Assembly: GCA_013368445.1 (NCBI GenBank)
Contig: JAACJO010000056.1
Coordinates: 1 to 64,000 of the forward strand
Reading direction: 5' to 3'
DNA: 64,000 nucleotides
Source of the DNA: Leucocoprinus leucothites
Lineage: Eukaryota > Basidiomycota > Agaricomycetes > Agaricales > Agaricaceae
Part shown: positions 1-11,633 of the stretch, in pieces
How the letters are laid out: each line of letters begins with the position of its first letter
Numbering within the stretch: position 1 is the first letter of the stretch
Made by a program: the position numbers and the translations under genes
The notes under the pieces: generated by a model
Seen by the model: only the letters and a program-made list of their open reading frames with translations
Database searches by the model: none
Told to the model about the DNA's origin: nothing

Positions 1-11
1 CTAAAGAGATA

Positions 12-1475
12 TCATCTGCGCCTTTCCGATCCTGGATTTACACAAAGTTCCAACAGGTTCTTCGTCTCCAACTCTTCAAATTTCCGGCCATGATACCCAG
101 ACCACTCAAAATCCGAGGCAAAACCATTGAGCGTGATACACAGCTTGCTGCAATCTCCAGCACTAGTCCTCGCCTCCATCATATCAACCAGGTTATACTG
201 CAGATTCTCTAGTATACCCCACTTGTCTCTCACAGTGTGCTTGAGTGTAAGAGTTCGGAGTGAAGGAAGATACTCGCGTTTAGGACCACTAGGGGGGAAG
301 ATGCTTCAGATAGAGTCGGAGAAGGTTCAGGGCCTGTAAAATCTCCCGGTAACACGAATAAGTAGCATTTCCCCTCTCTTCCACCACAAGGTGTTCAATC
401 CGAGGTACGCAAGCAAAGATGTCATTGACATCTTGACTGTCGGTGACCCGAAAAGTGACAAGAGTGAGTCGTTTGAGCGTTGACGATACTGATTCGAGAA
501 AAGTGAGGAGGGAAGGTGGGAAGGGGGATGGATCGGCATCAATATTGGTTAATCGCATTCTCTGCAGACGAGGCATGCGGATGCATGTGTAAAAGTCGTT
601 GTACCATTCTGCATTCGCGAAATCGAAATCCCACTCAAACAAACGAAGCTGTTTCTTCACAACCGCCTTGGTCGCCTGTAAGGGATAATCGATGCCATTA
701 TCGCTGACATTAGGACGTCGACATTCGAAATCGATTATACCAGCGCATTCAAACAACAAATCCACACAAGTCTCGATCGCAACACCATAAAGTCGGAGGG
801 TCGTCAAAGAAGGGGCTGTGCACCGATAAGGAAAATTATCAAGCAACAAGCACCGCAGCTTTGGTACACCAACAAACGAAACACGTCGTTGATTGAGCCG
901 TTCAGGTCCATCCACCACCCCCACCGCTGGAGGATGAAGATACCGATGTCCAATCTGCATCTCCTCAAGCACAGTAAGGGAACCCTCATTCATCCACTCA
1001 TACCAACTCTCCGGCAGCTCGTACAGCAAGTACGGCGGAGCCCGGATTCGGAAGTACTCGACACGTCTACAAAAATCCTTCTCGAAAAGCACAGAATTCA
1101 GAGACGCGAGGTCTACCACGCGCGGGGGTTGTGGGAATAAACCATCGAGGCGTCAATCTCAAGACGGAATTTCAAATCTCCTGAAAGGTGAATAAACAAG
1201 CCCAGAATCTTTACCCCTAGATCCGCGCCAGACTTTGTCACATTGAGAAACAAGCTGGACCAGAGGTATGGCGTCGAGTACGCGACATTGTGCCAACGAG
1301 CACAGACTTGGGAAAGTTGGGTGGGAGTGGTAGGTATCACCATGCGCTGGGTCTTGTGAATGTTGATTCCGTGGATTTCGATAGAGCATGCGATTGCGAA
1401 AATATGTGACAAAATCTCTGGGGGTAAGATACCGATGTCTGAGTGCATGCCGTCGAGGTTGGGCGCTGGATCCAT
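12..1475 (-). pseudogene. F-box / leucine-rich protein gene with two frame breaks
   Basis: Reads leftward from an ATG at 1475. The first 120 codons carry an F-box-like start (PPEILSHIFAIAC, then LSQVCARWHNVAYSTPYLW), as in the large agaricomycete F-box families whose members recruit substrates to SCF ubiquitin ligases. The frame ends at 1113 and continues from about 1119 to 289 in another frame, then from about 290 to 12 in a third; the later parts have leucine-rich segments (LRTLTLKH, LLRLYLKHL). The first break is explained by a two-base gain in a CGCGCG run near 1120, the second by one extra C in a six-C run near 291. Restoring either gives continuous protein similar to the neighbouring copy at 1690-2590. 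No intron signal fits either break. It is therefore either a young pseudogene or an assembly with homopolymer errors. Confidence 0.6.
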
Positions 1476-1689
1476 GTGTTCTTAGCTAAAGCAGAGGAGC
1501 CGTGTTAAAGAATGTGCAGTTCATGGACATCCACCCTCACGTGGGGTGACGATCGAGTGACAGGGTCAGTTAGCAGTCCCGAATTACCTCGCCAGGCGAG
1601 TCAAGCTATTAATTGTGGGGTCAAGGATGAAGATATCGATAGGAGTAAGTAGGACTGTAAGAAAGCTAGTCTAAGTCCTTTTTCTTCCT

Positions 1690-2590
1690 CCTGAAATTGC
1701 ATATCACCCCGAACCTGGATTTACACAAAGTTTCGACTAGTTTTGCGCCTCTAGCTCTTTAATGATACTCACACCACTCAAAATCCGAACAACAGCTGTT
1801 GAAGGGGGCACGTAATTTGGCGCAGTCTCCAGCACCAGCCCGTGCCTCCACCATATCGTCCACATTACACTGGAGATCCAGGAGTAAACCAAACTTGTCT
1901 TTCACAATGTGCGTATATGTGGGGGTCTGGAGCAAAGGGAGATACTCGTGTTTAACAATCTGCTTTTTTGGGTGGCTCGAGTGCCATTAAGATCTCCTGG
2001 TAATACGAATAAAGAGCACTGCCTCTCTTCGACCACAATGATAGCCGATCTGCAGCTCCTCGAGCGCATGGTGATACTTAGCACTCCTGCCCTTCTTTCC
2101 CAAGTCTGCTCTCACTGGCACAACGTCGTGCACTCGACTCCATACCTCTGGTCTAGTTTGTTTCTCGATGTTACAAAATCTGGTGCGAGGCTTTGGATTA
2201 GTATTCTTGGGCTGTTTATCAGGTTCTCGGGAGATTTGAAATTTCGCTTTGAGATTGATGCTCTACTAGTATGGTTGATCCTTCGCGTGCGGTAGACGTC
2301 ACGTCTTTGAATTCTGTGCTTTTTGAGCAGGATTTCGGTAGACGTGTTGAGTACCTCCAGATTAGAGCTCTGCCGTACTCGGTGTATGAATTACCGGAGA
2401 GTTGGTATGAGTGGATGAGGGAGGACTCGTTTTCTGCGCTGAGACTTGTGAATACTGATTCCATGGATTTTGATAAAGCACACAAGTGTGAAAATACGTG
2501 ACGGGATCTCTGGGAGTAGGAGACCGATGTCTGAGCGCATGTCGTCGAAGTCGGGCGCTGTCCTTAGCTAAAGCAGAAGAGTCACGCTAT
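1690..2590. pseudogene. Rearranged F-box gene copy with internal deletion and inversion
   Basis: Three blocks match the F-box gene at 12-1475 but in scrambled order. 1690-2040 matches its 3' end on the minus strand. 2058-2440 matches the F-box core and the following segment but lies on the plus strand (GDLKFRFEID, LPESWYEWM). 2445-2590 matches the gene start on the minus strand again. Roughly 560 bases of the middle are missing: minus-strand sequence near 2040 jumps from the VVEERG-encoding part to the EEMQIG-encoding part. The inversion breakpoints lie near a CTCGAG at about 2058 and near 2440. No reading frame spans the blocks, so it cannot encode an F-box protein. The simplest history is duplication, deletion, then inversion of about 0.4 kb. 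Confidence 0.7.
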
Positions 2591-3628
2591 AAATAATTAA
2601 CTGATCGTCAACGTTCGTGATCGCATCAAAGAAGCAACGGACATTCCTCGGCATAACCTAATCAACCCACGCACAGACCATCATCCCGCACGGACCATCC
2701 CCTCCCCTCTCGCACGGACCACCCTCCCATCCGAGTAAGTAAGTTAACAAACACACGAAAAGCCTCAAATAAATATATTATCGCATAACCCTAACCAAAC
2801 AAAAACAAAAAACACAAACAATCATACCAAAAGAAATCGTAAAGTCATAAACCAATAGTTTAAACCGAAACCAAAAAGACGAATTTACCATACCATACCT
2901 ACCCTAAGAGATAGAAGAAAAATGATATATGTATTATTGAGGAAACAAGTATCGGTCTACGCAGAAAAATCCAAACTCGAAGGAGAGTCACATTAAAGCA
3001 ATGAGGCACAGGCACCACCTGCGCGCAAAGAACATTGCCGAAATTTTTAGACAACATCGAAAGGCGAATACGGCAGGCGAAAGAGAAAGGACACCATCAT
3101 TGGGAGGAGGATCGTGCACGAGTGCCATCCTCGAATCGAGGGAGCAGTCTGCAAACACTAAAAAAACCGCAGAGGAACCACCAGATCTTCATCGCGGAGA
3201 GCTCAACCAAGCATCAGACGATATACACCAGCACCAGCACGACCGACCACAACCAGCACGCGACGGGCGGGGGGTAGAAGGCAGCGCTGAGGAGCGCGCA
3301 AGCCCAAACCGACAAAATCCCGCGTTCCTTGTCGCTGTCGTTCGTTCCCCCATAGCGGAAAACTCGCGCAGTCCTCCGCCCATCGGTATCAACAACTCTG
3401 GTATATAGAAAATCTCACAAACACAATCATCGACGGCATTACGAGAAAATAAAAAAAGGAACGTTATTATGATGCTGGTCGGTCACTGGTGGCTGGTTGG
3501 CTTGGTTGGTGGTACCGGTCTAAGGCGTGCGTGTTTGGCTATGACTGCGATGCGATGCGATGCAATATGGGTCGTACTCCCCCTCCCCTCTCCTTCCCCG
3601 CCTCCGCCCTCCACTCCTCTACACCCAC
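2591..3628. other. Intergenic, no supported gene
   Basis: From about 2640 to 2900 the plus strand is poor in G and rich in A and C. An open frame at 3001-3408 (+) has low-complexity, charged composition, no recognisable domain and no supporting splice or start context. The right end (3420-3628) probably holds the 3' UTR and terminator of the FHA gene on the minus strand. Confidence 0.5.
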
Positions 3629-6600
3629 TCATTCGCTCCGCACCTTCCAAAATACAGCAGCAGCAGCAACAGCCAATACCACGACCGCACCCGCAGTCTG
3701 GAAATTAACCGCATTCTTAACGTACTCATCAGCATCCTCTCCCTCTACACAATCCAAAACACTCACCAAAACCGGTCTCTTTGCATCATCAGTGCGCACA
3801 ATAGAAGATTCTTCAGATTCACTGACAACACTAGCCGTCAACGACTGCGGCGTCGGCAAATGCGTCGGCACATGCTCAGACTTGCTATGCTTCCCCGCCG
3901 TTATCGTCGCGGACGAGGACGCAGATTTGTGTTTCACGGGCCCAGGAACCTTTTTACCCTCCTCCACCTCTTCCTCGCTGGCAAATTGTGAATATGACGA
4001 TGATGTCGAGCCTGCATCGTCTTCATACGCAGTGGACGTCGGGTCGAAATGAGAATAACGAGTGGAAATTTCTTTTGGTTGAGCGTCGACGAGTAGATCA
4101 TGAGAAATGTGGTACGCACGAGTCAACAATGTCGTTGTCGTCGTCGTCCCATCGTCATTTTGAGTTTTATCAACCGAGGAAGAGGCGCCCTCTGTAACTT
4201 TAACGGCATCAACAACCCCATCCACCTCACTCTCACTCTCACTTTCCTCTCCTTCAGCTCCTCTCACTCCAACCCTCCCTCTCCCATTAATACTAGGACT
4301 TGCACCGGCACCGGCACTCACACTCCTCCGCTTTCTTCTCCTCCTCCCTGACCTCCCACCACCACCAGAATCCGAGCTCTGACTCCTCGGACTGGGAGGC
4401 GTCACCAACCCGCTCCCTCTGCCATGCCCATGAGCAATAACATCCCCATTGGCTATCGCACCGGCTCTCAAGCCAGCCAACTGAACCTCCCTCAACTGAT
4501 TCTGCATCCTGACCATCTCCTGCTTTTGCGTCCCAAAGTCCTTCACGAGGGAAGTGGTGGTAGAGGAAAGTTGATTCATCTTGTCGAGGGAGGTATCTAG
4601 ATGGGTGACACGAGTCTCCCACTCTTCTCTTGCACGCCTTAGGCGCTCACGTTCTTCCCTCCATTCTTCTCGAACATCACTCCATTGCCCATCGACCGTC
4701 TTTTTCCATTCGGTAAAGAATGAAGTGAGCGAAGTTTTGATGCCCTCTTGCTCCTCCGCCTTCTCTTCTTTCAATGCCTCTGCCTCCCGCTCATGCGTCT
4801 CGCGCGTCTCCTTGACAGCCCTCTCCAACTCTCCGACTTTACCCTCCAAAGCCCGAATCGTATCCTGCGCAGCGGCATACTGACTCTCCATGCTGCTCGT
4901 CAACTGGACCATGGCCGACATTTGCGCGCTGAGCTGCAACACTTGCTCAAACATCTGATCATTTGTGACTCCATTGGTAGGTTGGAGAGCAAGCGGCGAT
5001 GTTTTACTGTTGGTAGGAGCGAGTAGGGTGCCAGACCGTGTTCGCGGAGAAGATGATGACGAAGTGTTGATGCTCGGGGGTTTGGTGGTATCCTTTGAGG
5101 AAGGGGAATCGCCGTTGGTACGAAGACCAAACAAGGGCTCAGGCGTTCTCGGTCTTCCAACATTGAGATCCTCCTGCTTCCTCATCGCCTCCCTCTCAAG
5201 CTGCCTCTCTCTCTCCGACTCGTCACTACTCCTATCCTCACGCTCGCGCTCAGGATCAATCGGATCGGCTCTATCGTCCGCACCATCAGCATAGTCTCCC
5301 GACTCGTCAACCTGATCATGTAAATGTTCTCGCTCAGCAGCAGCCACCTCTTCCTCATCCTCCTCCTCGACTCGTTCCAGCTCGTGAGGGATGATGGTCG
5401 CAATACTACGCCTATCGTCTTCCTCATCATCGTCATCGACGTGATCGACCTCATCCAACATGCGGATATGTTGGATGTCGTCATCGTCATCCGGATCAAA
5501 CCCACCACGAGGCTCCAAAAGACCTTCCTCATCGTCCTCGGAACGTCTGGATTCGTGATGGTCAGATTCATCAAACATGATTTCCTGGCGACGATTGCCA
5601 AAGAGCTGACGAAGATCGTGGACTTCTTTTCTAATCAAGTCTTGATCGGCGAGGACCTCTTCGAGGGCACGGACCTTGTTGGCATGCTCGGCGAGGGAGG
5701 ATTGGGTCTCGTGTAGTTGAGACTGAAGCTGAGAGATGAGGTTGGGGGAAGATGATGATGAAGAGGGAGAGTGTGACGGCTCTTGTGGCTGCTGGTTCTG
5801 AGAGGAAGGTGATGATTGGCGGGTAGGTCGTACGGGGGGTAACGAAGCTGGATACGGAGGGACATTTGACGGCTAGAAAAGGGGGAATGAGAGATAATTA
5901 TAAGACTAGAGAATGACACAGACCATGTTACCGCCGAGGACATCATGAATTTCTGACATGGAGCCGTTGAGAGAATGGAGTTCAGAGCCGGTCTCTCGGC
6001 TCTTTTGAAGCTCGCCTTGGAGACGACTAAGGATATGCTCAAAGGTAAGGCCAGACTTGCCCGGTGGACGCATACTGCCGCCCATGCCTCCAATACCGCC
6101 CAAGGCCCCCTGAGCAGCACCGACGTTCGGTCTCCTCTGGAAGCTAAACTGAGAGCCATTGGGACCAGGCTGACCATTTCCCATAAGTGACTGCTGAGCA
6201 TACTGCTGCGGGTGGTGAGGGTGATGGGCGTGCTGCTGAGCTAGGAGGTGTTGTTGTTGTTGTTGCTGCTGCTGATGCTGCTCTGCCCGGGCAGCGATTT
6301 GGGCGTCTTGATCCGAAAACACACAGACTGCCCGTGCAGCGACTTTGTGGTGGATAATCGTCTTGTTGTCCTCGCCCACAATGTCTATACCGAATTCCTG
6401 AGGACAAGAGGTGAGGGATTTATGCGCATATAGGGACGCAAAACTTACGACAATATCGTCGCTTTTGAGTTCGTACGGCTCAGACTCGACGCCCTCTGGA
6501 CTGAGTCTCTCGCCGTTGATAAAAGTGCCATTGCTCGACTTGACGTCCTTGATGTAAATCTTCCATGCACACTGTCAGCTCAACGCTTTTCTCTCGCTCT

Positions 6601-6870
6601 CACACTACACAGCCTCACCTTGTTTCCATCCTCCCAAATCTCTGCATGCTGCCGACTGAGCACCTTGGAGTCGAAAAACCCATTCTTCTCTCCTGGTGCC
6701 GTCTTGGGGTTCGTCTGCCTGCCAATCTTGACCCGCTGCCCTGCGACGAGCGAGATGTGCTTGGGGACAAAGGAGTCATTGAGGGGATAGAGGTAGAGGG
6801 CGGGGAAGAGTGTCGGGGCTTGTGCTGGTTGTTGGGGCTGCCCAGTGTACGGCGGAGGCGGGGGTGGCAT
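3629..6870 (-). CDS. FHA-domain, coiled-coil, tail-anchored protein (SLMAP/Far10/Vps64-like)
   Basis: Four exons: 6870-6619, 6559-6449, 6397-5924 and 5872-3629, all introns phase 0, giving 1026 residues. After a proline-rich start ([10 protein letters not shown]) comes an FHA domain at about residues 28-140 with the expected [15 protein letters not shown] and [13 protein letters not shown] motifs that bind phosphothreonine. A polyglutamine run follows near residue 162, then a glycine-rich stretch, a long acidic low-complexity region, a strong coiled coil ([13 protein letters not shown] to [13 protein letters not shown]) and a C-terminal hydrophobic helix ([14 protein letters not shown]) ending in KVRSE. 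FHA, coiled coil and a C-terminal anchor in that order match the STRIPAK subunits SLMAP (animals) and Far10/Vps64/Pro45 (fungi), which sit on ER or nuclear-envelope membranes. The start is the first ATG in frame before the proline run. Family assignment comes from architecture alone. Confidence 0.82.
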
Positions 6871-7161
6871 TTTTTGGGAGGGGAAAGCAGCGACGACGAC
6901 AACGATGATGACAAGACTCAGCCCACGCCCTTCAATCAACAAGCTGACTAAGCAGCCCTTTTCCACGATACCACGTGCATGCCACATCCCCTTCACACGG
7001 TGTCTCCTCGTGGCCTCTTCGTACACGTGAAGCACATCCTCATGGTGGTGGTTTTAAACCTTGTTCACACTCGTCCCTTAGAGTCCAAGGTCTTTTGTAT
7101 AAATGACATTGATCCTACTCCGAGCTACAAAACCATCCCGACAGTATATATACCAGCTGAC

Positions 7162-7819
7162 TCAAGGATTCACCGGCGTAAAGTGCCAAGAGTGACGAAC
7201 GGCAGCATAGGATGCGACCATAGGCTAATAAAGATCAAAATCACATCCGACCACTCCAGAGAACAAGCACCTTACCGAATCGTCAAGAGCCAATACTTGC
7301 CGAAGATCTCGGTTATCAAAAGCAAATATACTGAACCAACCCCCCTTACTAGTCAGTCACCACTCCGTCTAGAAAGAAACAAGCGCACTTGTAATTATCC
7401 CCATCACCATGCGAGATAATCCAACGCGTCTCATACGAAGGATCCTTTGGCTCGTCTTCCCGAACTCGACGTAGCTGCAACGAATATGACGCTACCCGAA
7501 CTCCATCTTGAAACGGAGGTTTCTGTAGCTCGTAAAACGTTTTCATCACCGCTTTGGGGTCCTTGCCCACATCGGAATGATGTATTTCGTATGCTTCTTC
7601 TGAATCATCACCTTGGGCTTCAATAACAACCCATTGTTGTAACTGTATGGTAGGATACGGTCAGTTATACCAAAACAGGGATGATATAAAACGCACGAGT
7701 TGTTCCTCTGGAGTTGTACCCTTTGGCTTGAGCTCGACTCGATCACCAGAGCGTGTCAGGTATCGCGGAGTTGAGCTCTGATCCTCGTAGATATAGTACA
7801 GAATCTCATCAAGGGCCAT
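7162..7819 (-). CDS. Small beta-trefoil-like protein A (candidate mycospin/mycocypin-type protease inhibitor)
   Basis: Four exons: 7819-7697, 7642-7389, 7330-7276 and 7224-7162, with intron phases 0, 2 and 0, giving 164 residues. It starts MALDEILYYIYEDQ and ends RHSWHFTPVNP, with no signal peptide. The pattern LYYI..., then RYLTRS..VELKPKG, then QWVV, with a W-x-F last strand, resembles fungal beta-trefoil inhibitors of the I66/mycospin and mycocypin groups; this is pattern similarity, not a proven match. Exon lengths are identical in gene B (9056-9718), so the two arose by tandem duplication. A TATA-like box lies 50 bases upstream. The gene is certain in structure; its role as inhibitor or lectin is inferred. 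Confidence 0.75.
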
Positions 7820-7867
7820 AATTCAAGAAAGCAAGATCGCGCTGAAAGGGATTCACACCACACAATG

Positions 7868-7877
7868 GTATATATAC
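7868..7877 (-). promoter_or_regulatory. TATA-like box of inhibitor-like gene A
   Basis: GTATATATAC centred about 53 bases before the ATG at 7819. The paralogue B has the same motif at the same distance. Confidence 0.5.
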
Positions 7878-8226
7878 ATTCTGTCAAACAAATCCCAGCA
7901 TGGTCCCTTTGTCCATCTTTAGCTACAGTCCCGTGCCAGAGACTCATTATCGCCCTTGCAATCGTGGTTTTTGATAGGCATATTCCCATACACTCCGCTC
8001 AAGTACACTGACAGCCCAAATTGAAGATGTGTGACTCCCGGTTTATCATGTCTCTTCTCATACCCGCTGTCAAAGATTGTCCATATCATATTCCCCAACT
8101 AGTCCCCACGACTCGGAGGATAGGTATCACTTCAAATCCCATTCTATACAACTTGAAGTTTCCGATGATGCAGTTTTCTATTGACAGGATCCCCTACATC
8201 CACAGTCAACGAACAATACATTGTGG

Positions 8227-8606
8227 TGAATAAATAATCCTCTGGGACTATCGGATTGCTACTGAATAATTTTCTTAATCTTTAAGCTCAATAATCCACC
8301 AAGATTATTGAATAATGATTGAGCACTTTTCTCAACCACAAACTCGAAATTCCAGATAGACTATTGATGAAATATTTCAGTCCTCAAGCCTTTACTTATC
8401 GTAATCTTATTAGGATAATACATCAATATATTTTTAATAATATGTCCGGATTATTGATTCACCGGTGCAGTTATACTACAATAAAACTCAAAATCCAAAG
8501 GCTTACCAAAATATTGTCATAATTATTGTTCATTCAGAAAATTTAAGCTTGAGGCTAAGAAAAATATCCCATAATAACTCAATAATCCTCGCGGATTATT
8601 GATTCA
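8227..8606. mobile_element. Candidate MITE-like AT-rich element with terminal inverted repeats
   Basis: About 380 bases, rich in A+T and in the words AATAATCC and GGATTATT. The left end (8227-8242) reads TGAATAAATAATCCTC; the right end (8591-8606) is its reverse complement with two mismatches. A further GGATTATTGATTCA copy lies at about 8448-8461. It has no coding capacity and lies exactly between the two halves of the tandem duplication. No convincing target-site duplication was found, so it could also be simple AT-rich spacer with repeated words. Confidence 0.35.
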
Positions 8607-9055
8607 GGGAGGGTATATATAGCTTAGCATGTTCGATTGATCCACGCCCTCTCAACCAACAAACTGACTACTAAGCCCCATTTTTCTACGCTACCGCATA
8701 CAAGCAACATCCCTTTCACACGTTGACTCCTCGCGGTATATAGAACTTCAGCTGATTACTCGCTCTCAGATGTCAACCTAGCACCTGAAAAGGCTTGCAC
8801 AACTTCACTGCAAGGACGAGCACACTGAGCGCTCGAGCCTGCCTGTGGAAATCCCTCCCCCCAGGCTACTAGCATCGCTGATTCTGGACCTTTGGCACGC
8901 TCTATCCTTTACACTTCGGAGTCTAACAAATGCTCACCCAAAACGAGCTTGTATATAAACCACGTCGCAGTTCAGACCAATACTACTCCAAGCTACAAAC
9001 CCATTGCCACATTGTCTGAACAGGTCTGCGTAAACACTAGCTGATAGATATCCAT

Positions 9056-9718
9056 TCACGAATTCACTGGTGTAAAGTGCCAAGAGTGGCGAACACCAGC
9101 AGAGGATGCGACCATAGGCTGAGGATCAAAATTGCGTGAGCACCAATGTCCATTTGACAATTCCAGCCTTACCGAATCATTCTGGATTACAACCTCCTGA
9201 AGAGACGGCTTGTCGAAACCAAATATACTAAACCAACCCTAGTCAGTCACCACTCTGGCAAGAAGCGTCAAAGCGTACTTGTATTTATCCCCACCAGCAT
9301 GTGCAATAAACCAACGCGTCTCATACGAAGAGTCCCTTGGCTCGTCATCCCGAACTCGGCGTAGCTGGAACGAGTATGGTTCTATATCCTGTCCATCTGG
9401 AGAGGGACCATTCCGTGGCACGTAAAACGCTTTCATCAACGCTTTGGGGTCTTTGCCCACGTCCGAATGATGTATTTCGTAAACCTCTCGTGAGGGATGA
9501 CTCCGATCTTCAATAACAACCCACTGTTGCAACTATATGATATAATTTATTTCAATATACCATAACTTAGTCAATACAAACACAACAATACGCACGAGTT
9601 GCTCTTCCGGAGTTATACCCTTTGACTTGAGCTCGACCTGATCATCAGAGCGTGTCAGGTATCGCGGAGGTGAGCTATAGTCCTCGTGGATATAGTACAG
9701 GATTTCCTCAAGAGCCAT
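9056..9718 (-). CDS. Small beta-trefoil-like protein B (candidate protease inhibitor)
   Basis: Four exons: 9718-9596, 9532-9279, 9227-9173 and 9118-9056, encoding 164 residues. Intron positions and exon lengths equal those of gene A. It begins MALEEILYYIHEDY, continues with RYLTRSDDQVELKSKG and ends RHSWHFTPVNS. Differences from A cluster in the loop after KAFY (NGPSPDGQDIEPYS here, QKPPFQDGVRVASYS in A). In beta-trefoil inhibitors the loops carry the reactive site, so the two may have different targets (inference). No signal peptide; probably cytosolic, as known for mushroom mycocypins. Confidence 0.75.
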
Positions 9719-9770
9719 AATTCAAGAAAGCGAGATCACACTGAAAGGGATGATTCACACCTCATGATGA

Positions 9771-9779
9771 TATATATAC
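9771..9779 (-). promoter_or_regulatory. TATA-like box of inhibitor-like gene B
   Basis: TATATATAC about 53 bases upstream of the start at 9718, matching the placement before gene A. Confidence 0.5.
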
Positions 9780-10195
9780 TTGCTTGAACATGAACATGAA
9801 CATGAAAAGATTCCTTTAGCTGCAATCTCGTACCAGAGACTCGTCATTGGATAATGTTCGGGCTGTATCGAAGATGCAATGTCCTTCAAGTGCACTGTAC
9901 CCTTTGCAATCGTGGGTTTTCCAAATCTCTGATAGGAATATTCCCATGAACTCCACCCAAGTACACTGACAGCCTGAAGTGAAGATGTGAGGCTCGCGAT
10001 TTATTATGCCCCTATCCAAGCCTGCCGTCAAGATTGCTAGTAATACCCATATCAGACTTTTGAATTAGTCTCCACGGCTCGGAGGGTAGGCGGCATTTGC
10101 TGGTTTTTTCGGCAACTCACAAATGCCGTATCTTGTTGTTCCCGATAACGTGGTTTACTATCGACAAGCTCTGCTAGTAAATCCACCATCAAGGA

Positions 10196-10631
10196 ACCAT
10201 ACCCTAGAATGATGACCAAAGCCTGAAACGGGTATCACAGAGATTTTTCCAATCACGCTTAGGGGTGAAATCTGTGTTCCTCACATCAGTCGTACTAACT
10301 CCATCAGTCAACATCATGCGAGGCCTGCACCCACCCCGCAAACACACCTTTGCGGGCTTCATTAACACCACATCCATTCCTTTTAAAACAAACAAAATAC
10401 GTCAGGAAAAACATCTTCGACAACTGATAATCAGTGGCGTAACGCCACTCTATGCATTGGATGTTTCCCAGGAAAGCGAAAAGTAGCCACGCACACAGGT
10501 TTTCTCCGACCACCGACTTTCCATGGCATCCCTGGCAAGGTGAATGCTGGGACTCGCCGATTGACTTAAAAGTCCCAAACCCGGTGTAATGCAAGTCCAG
10601 TTCAGTGCCTTCCCTCCGATTAAATCTCAAG
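10196..10631. other. Intergenic region between divergent genes B and C
   Basis: No gene seen. It separates the end of the tandem duplication from the start of gene C on the plus strand and presumably holds the promoter of C. Short imperfect inverted words occur (GGCGTAACGCC at 10436-10446). Confidence 0.4.
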
Positions 10632-11284
10632 ATGACAGGTAACCTCTCCGCTGGTCTTTACTATATCCACGAGAATACCGATGATACTTCACGATGCCTC
10701 ACCGCTTCAAAGGAAGGTGTCACGCTCAAGCCAAAGGGTGAAAAAGGCCAGCTTGTAAGTATCCCACCACATCACCTCGACCAAAATACCATGATACTTT
10801 GACTAAATCATGGTTACATATAGTGGCAGGTCCGTGTAGTGTATGAAATTTATGCTGCGGATGCTGTAGGCTCGGAGAAATGTACAAACAAATTGGCGAT
10901 CAAGCGTATTAGGAACTCGAAAGACGGAAAGATTCTATACGACCTCGTCGGGCTACAGGAGAAGATTGCCGATCCTGAGGAAACTTCGTTTGTAATTAAC
11001 GCCGCAGACTCGGATGGCTATCTGTGAGTTTTTTCCCCTCCCGTTTCTTAACTAACTCAATATCTAACCAAACGAAACCATTCTAGAATTACGGGGGCCG
11101 ATAAATACAGCTATTCAGCAATCAACATAAACTCAAGCAATCCAGCTGATTCTTCGGTACATCTCTGTAACATGTTGGGCATTCGTCAGTGCTGACTTCC
11201 TCTCTGTAGCCTAGCGCAGAACGGATCGAAGCCATTGGCACTTCAAAGCCTCCAAAGGCATGGAACTTTAAGTCGGCATTTTAG
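10632..11284 (+). CDS. Small beta-trefoil-like protein C (candidate protease inhibitor)
   Basis: Four exons: 10632-10754, 10824-11023, 11087-11156 and 11210-11284, encoding 155 residues. Intron phases are 0, 2, 0 as in genes A and B, and exon 1 has the same 41 codons. It starts MTGNLSAGLYYIHENTDD, has RCLTASKEGVTLKPKG, then QLWQVRVVYEI, and ends KPPKAWNFKSAF. Sequence identity to A and B is low outside the first exon, but architecture and the terminal W-x-F are kept, so it is a diverged relative on the opposite strand. It is probably cytosolic. Protease inhibition is an inference from the beta-trefoil-like pattern. Confidence 0.72.
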
Positions 11285-11633
11285 ACTTAGAAGGTGAGAT
11301 ATATAGTAGATTGAGAAGTAGATGGAGTTTGAGATATCATTTGGTATTCCTTCTGTGTGTGTTTATACATCGGAATTCTGCTTGTCTCTGCGTAAGTTAT
11401 GTAAATGTATATCATCTGGGTTTCCTACCGAGCACATTTCAAGGCGCGGTACCCCTCGAAATTGCCATATCATTATTCGACATGGCGCTAATGGAATACG
11501 TCCGATGCACACACGGCCATCGTCTGTACTTGAATATTCCACCAGTGTGATAAAAACTTCATGATAGACAATCATATAAATGATTTCATTGATAGTATGG
11601 AAGACTAAGCCAACGCAGGATATTCAATAATAC

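Larger units (their letters stand above)
6925..10195. repeat. Tandem duplication carrying two inhibitor-like genes
   Basis: Two diverged direct repeats: about 6925-8225 and 8645-10195. Each starts with a CAACAA(G/A)CTGACTA-type block, contains one four-exon gene on the minus strand and ends in matching upstream sequence (for example AAGTACACTGACAGCC at 7998 and 9960). The second unit has extra bases near 9790-9900 and 10100. The AT-rich element at 8227-8606 sits at the junction. Confidence 0.8.

Noticed and set aside
2786..2796. TAACCCTAACC, telomere-like word
   Set aside because: A single short occurrence in A/C-rich sequence with no tandem repetition; chance.
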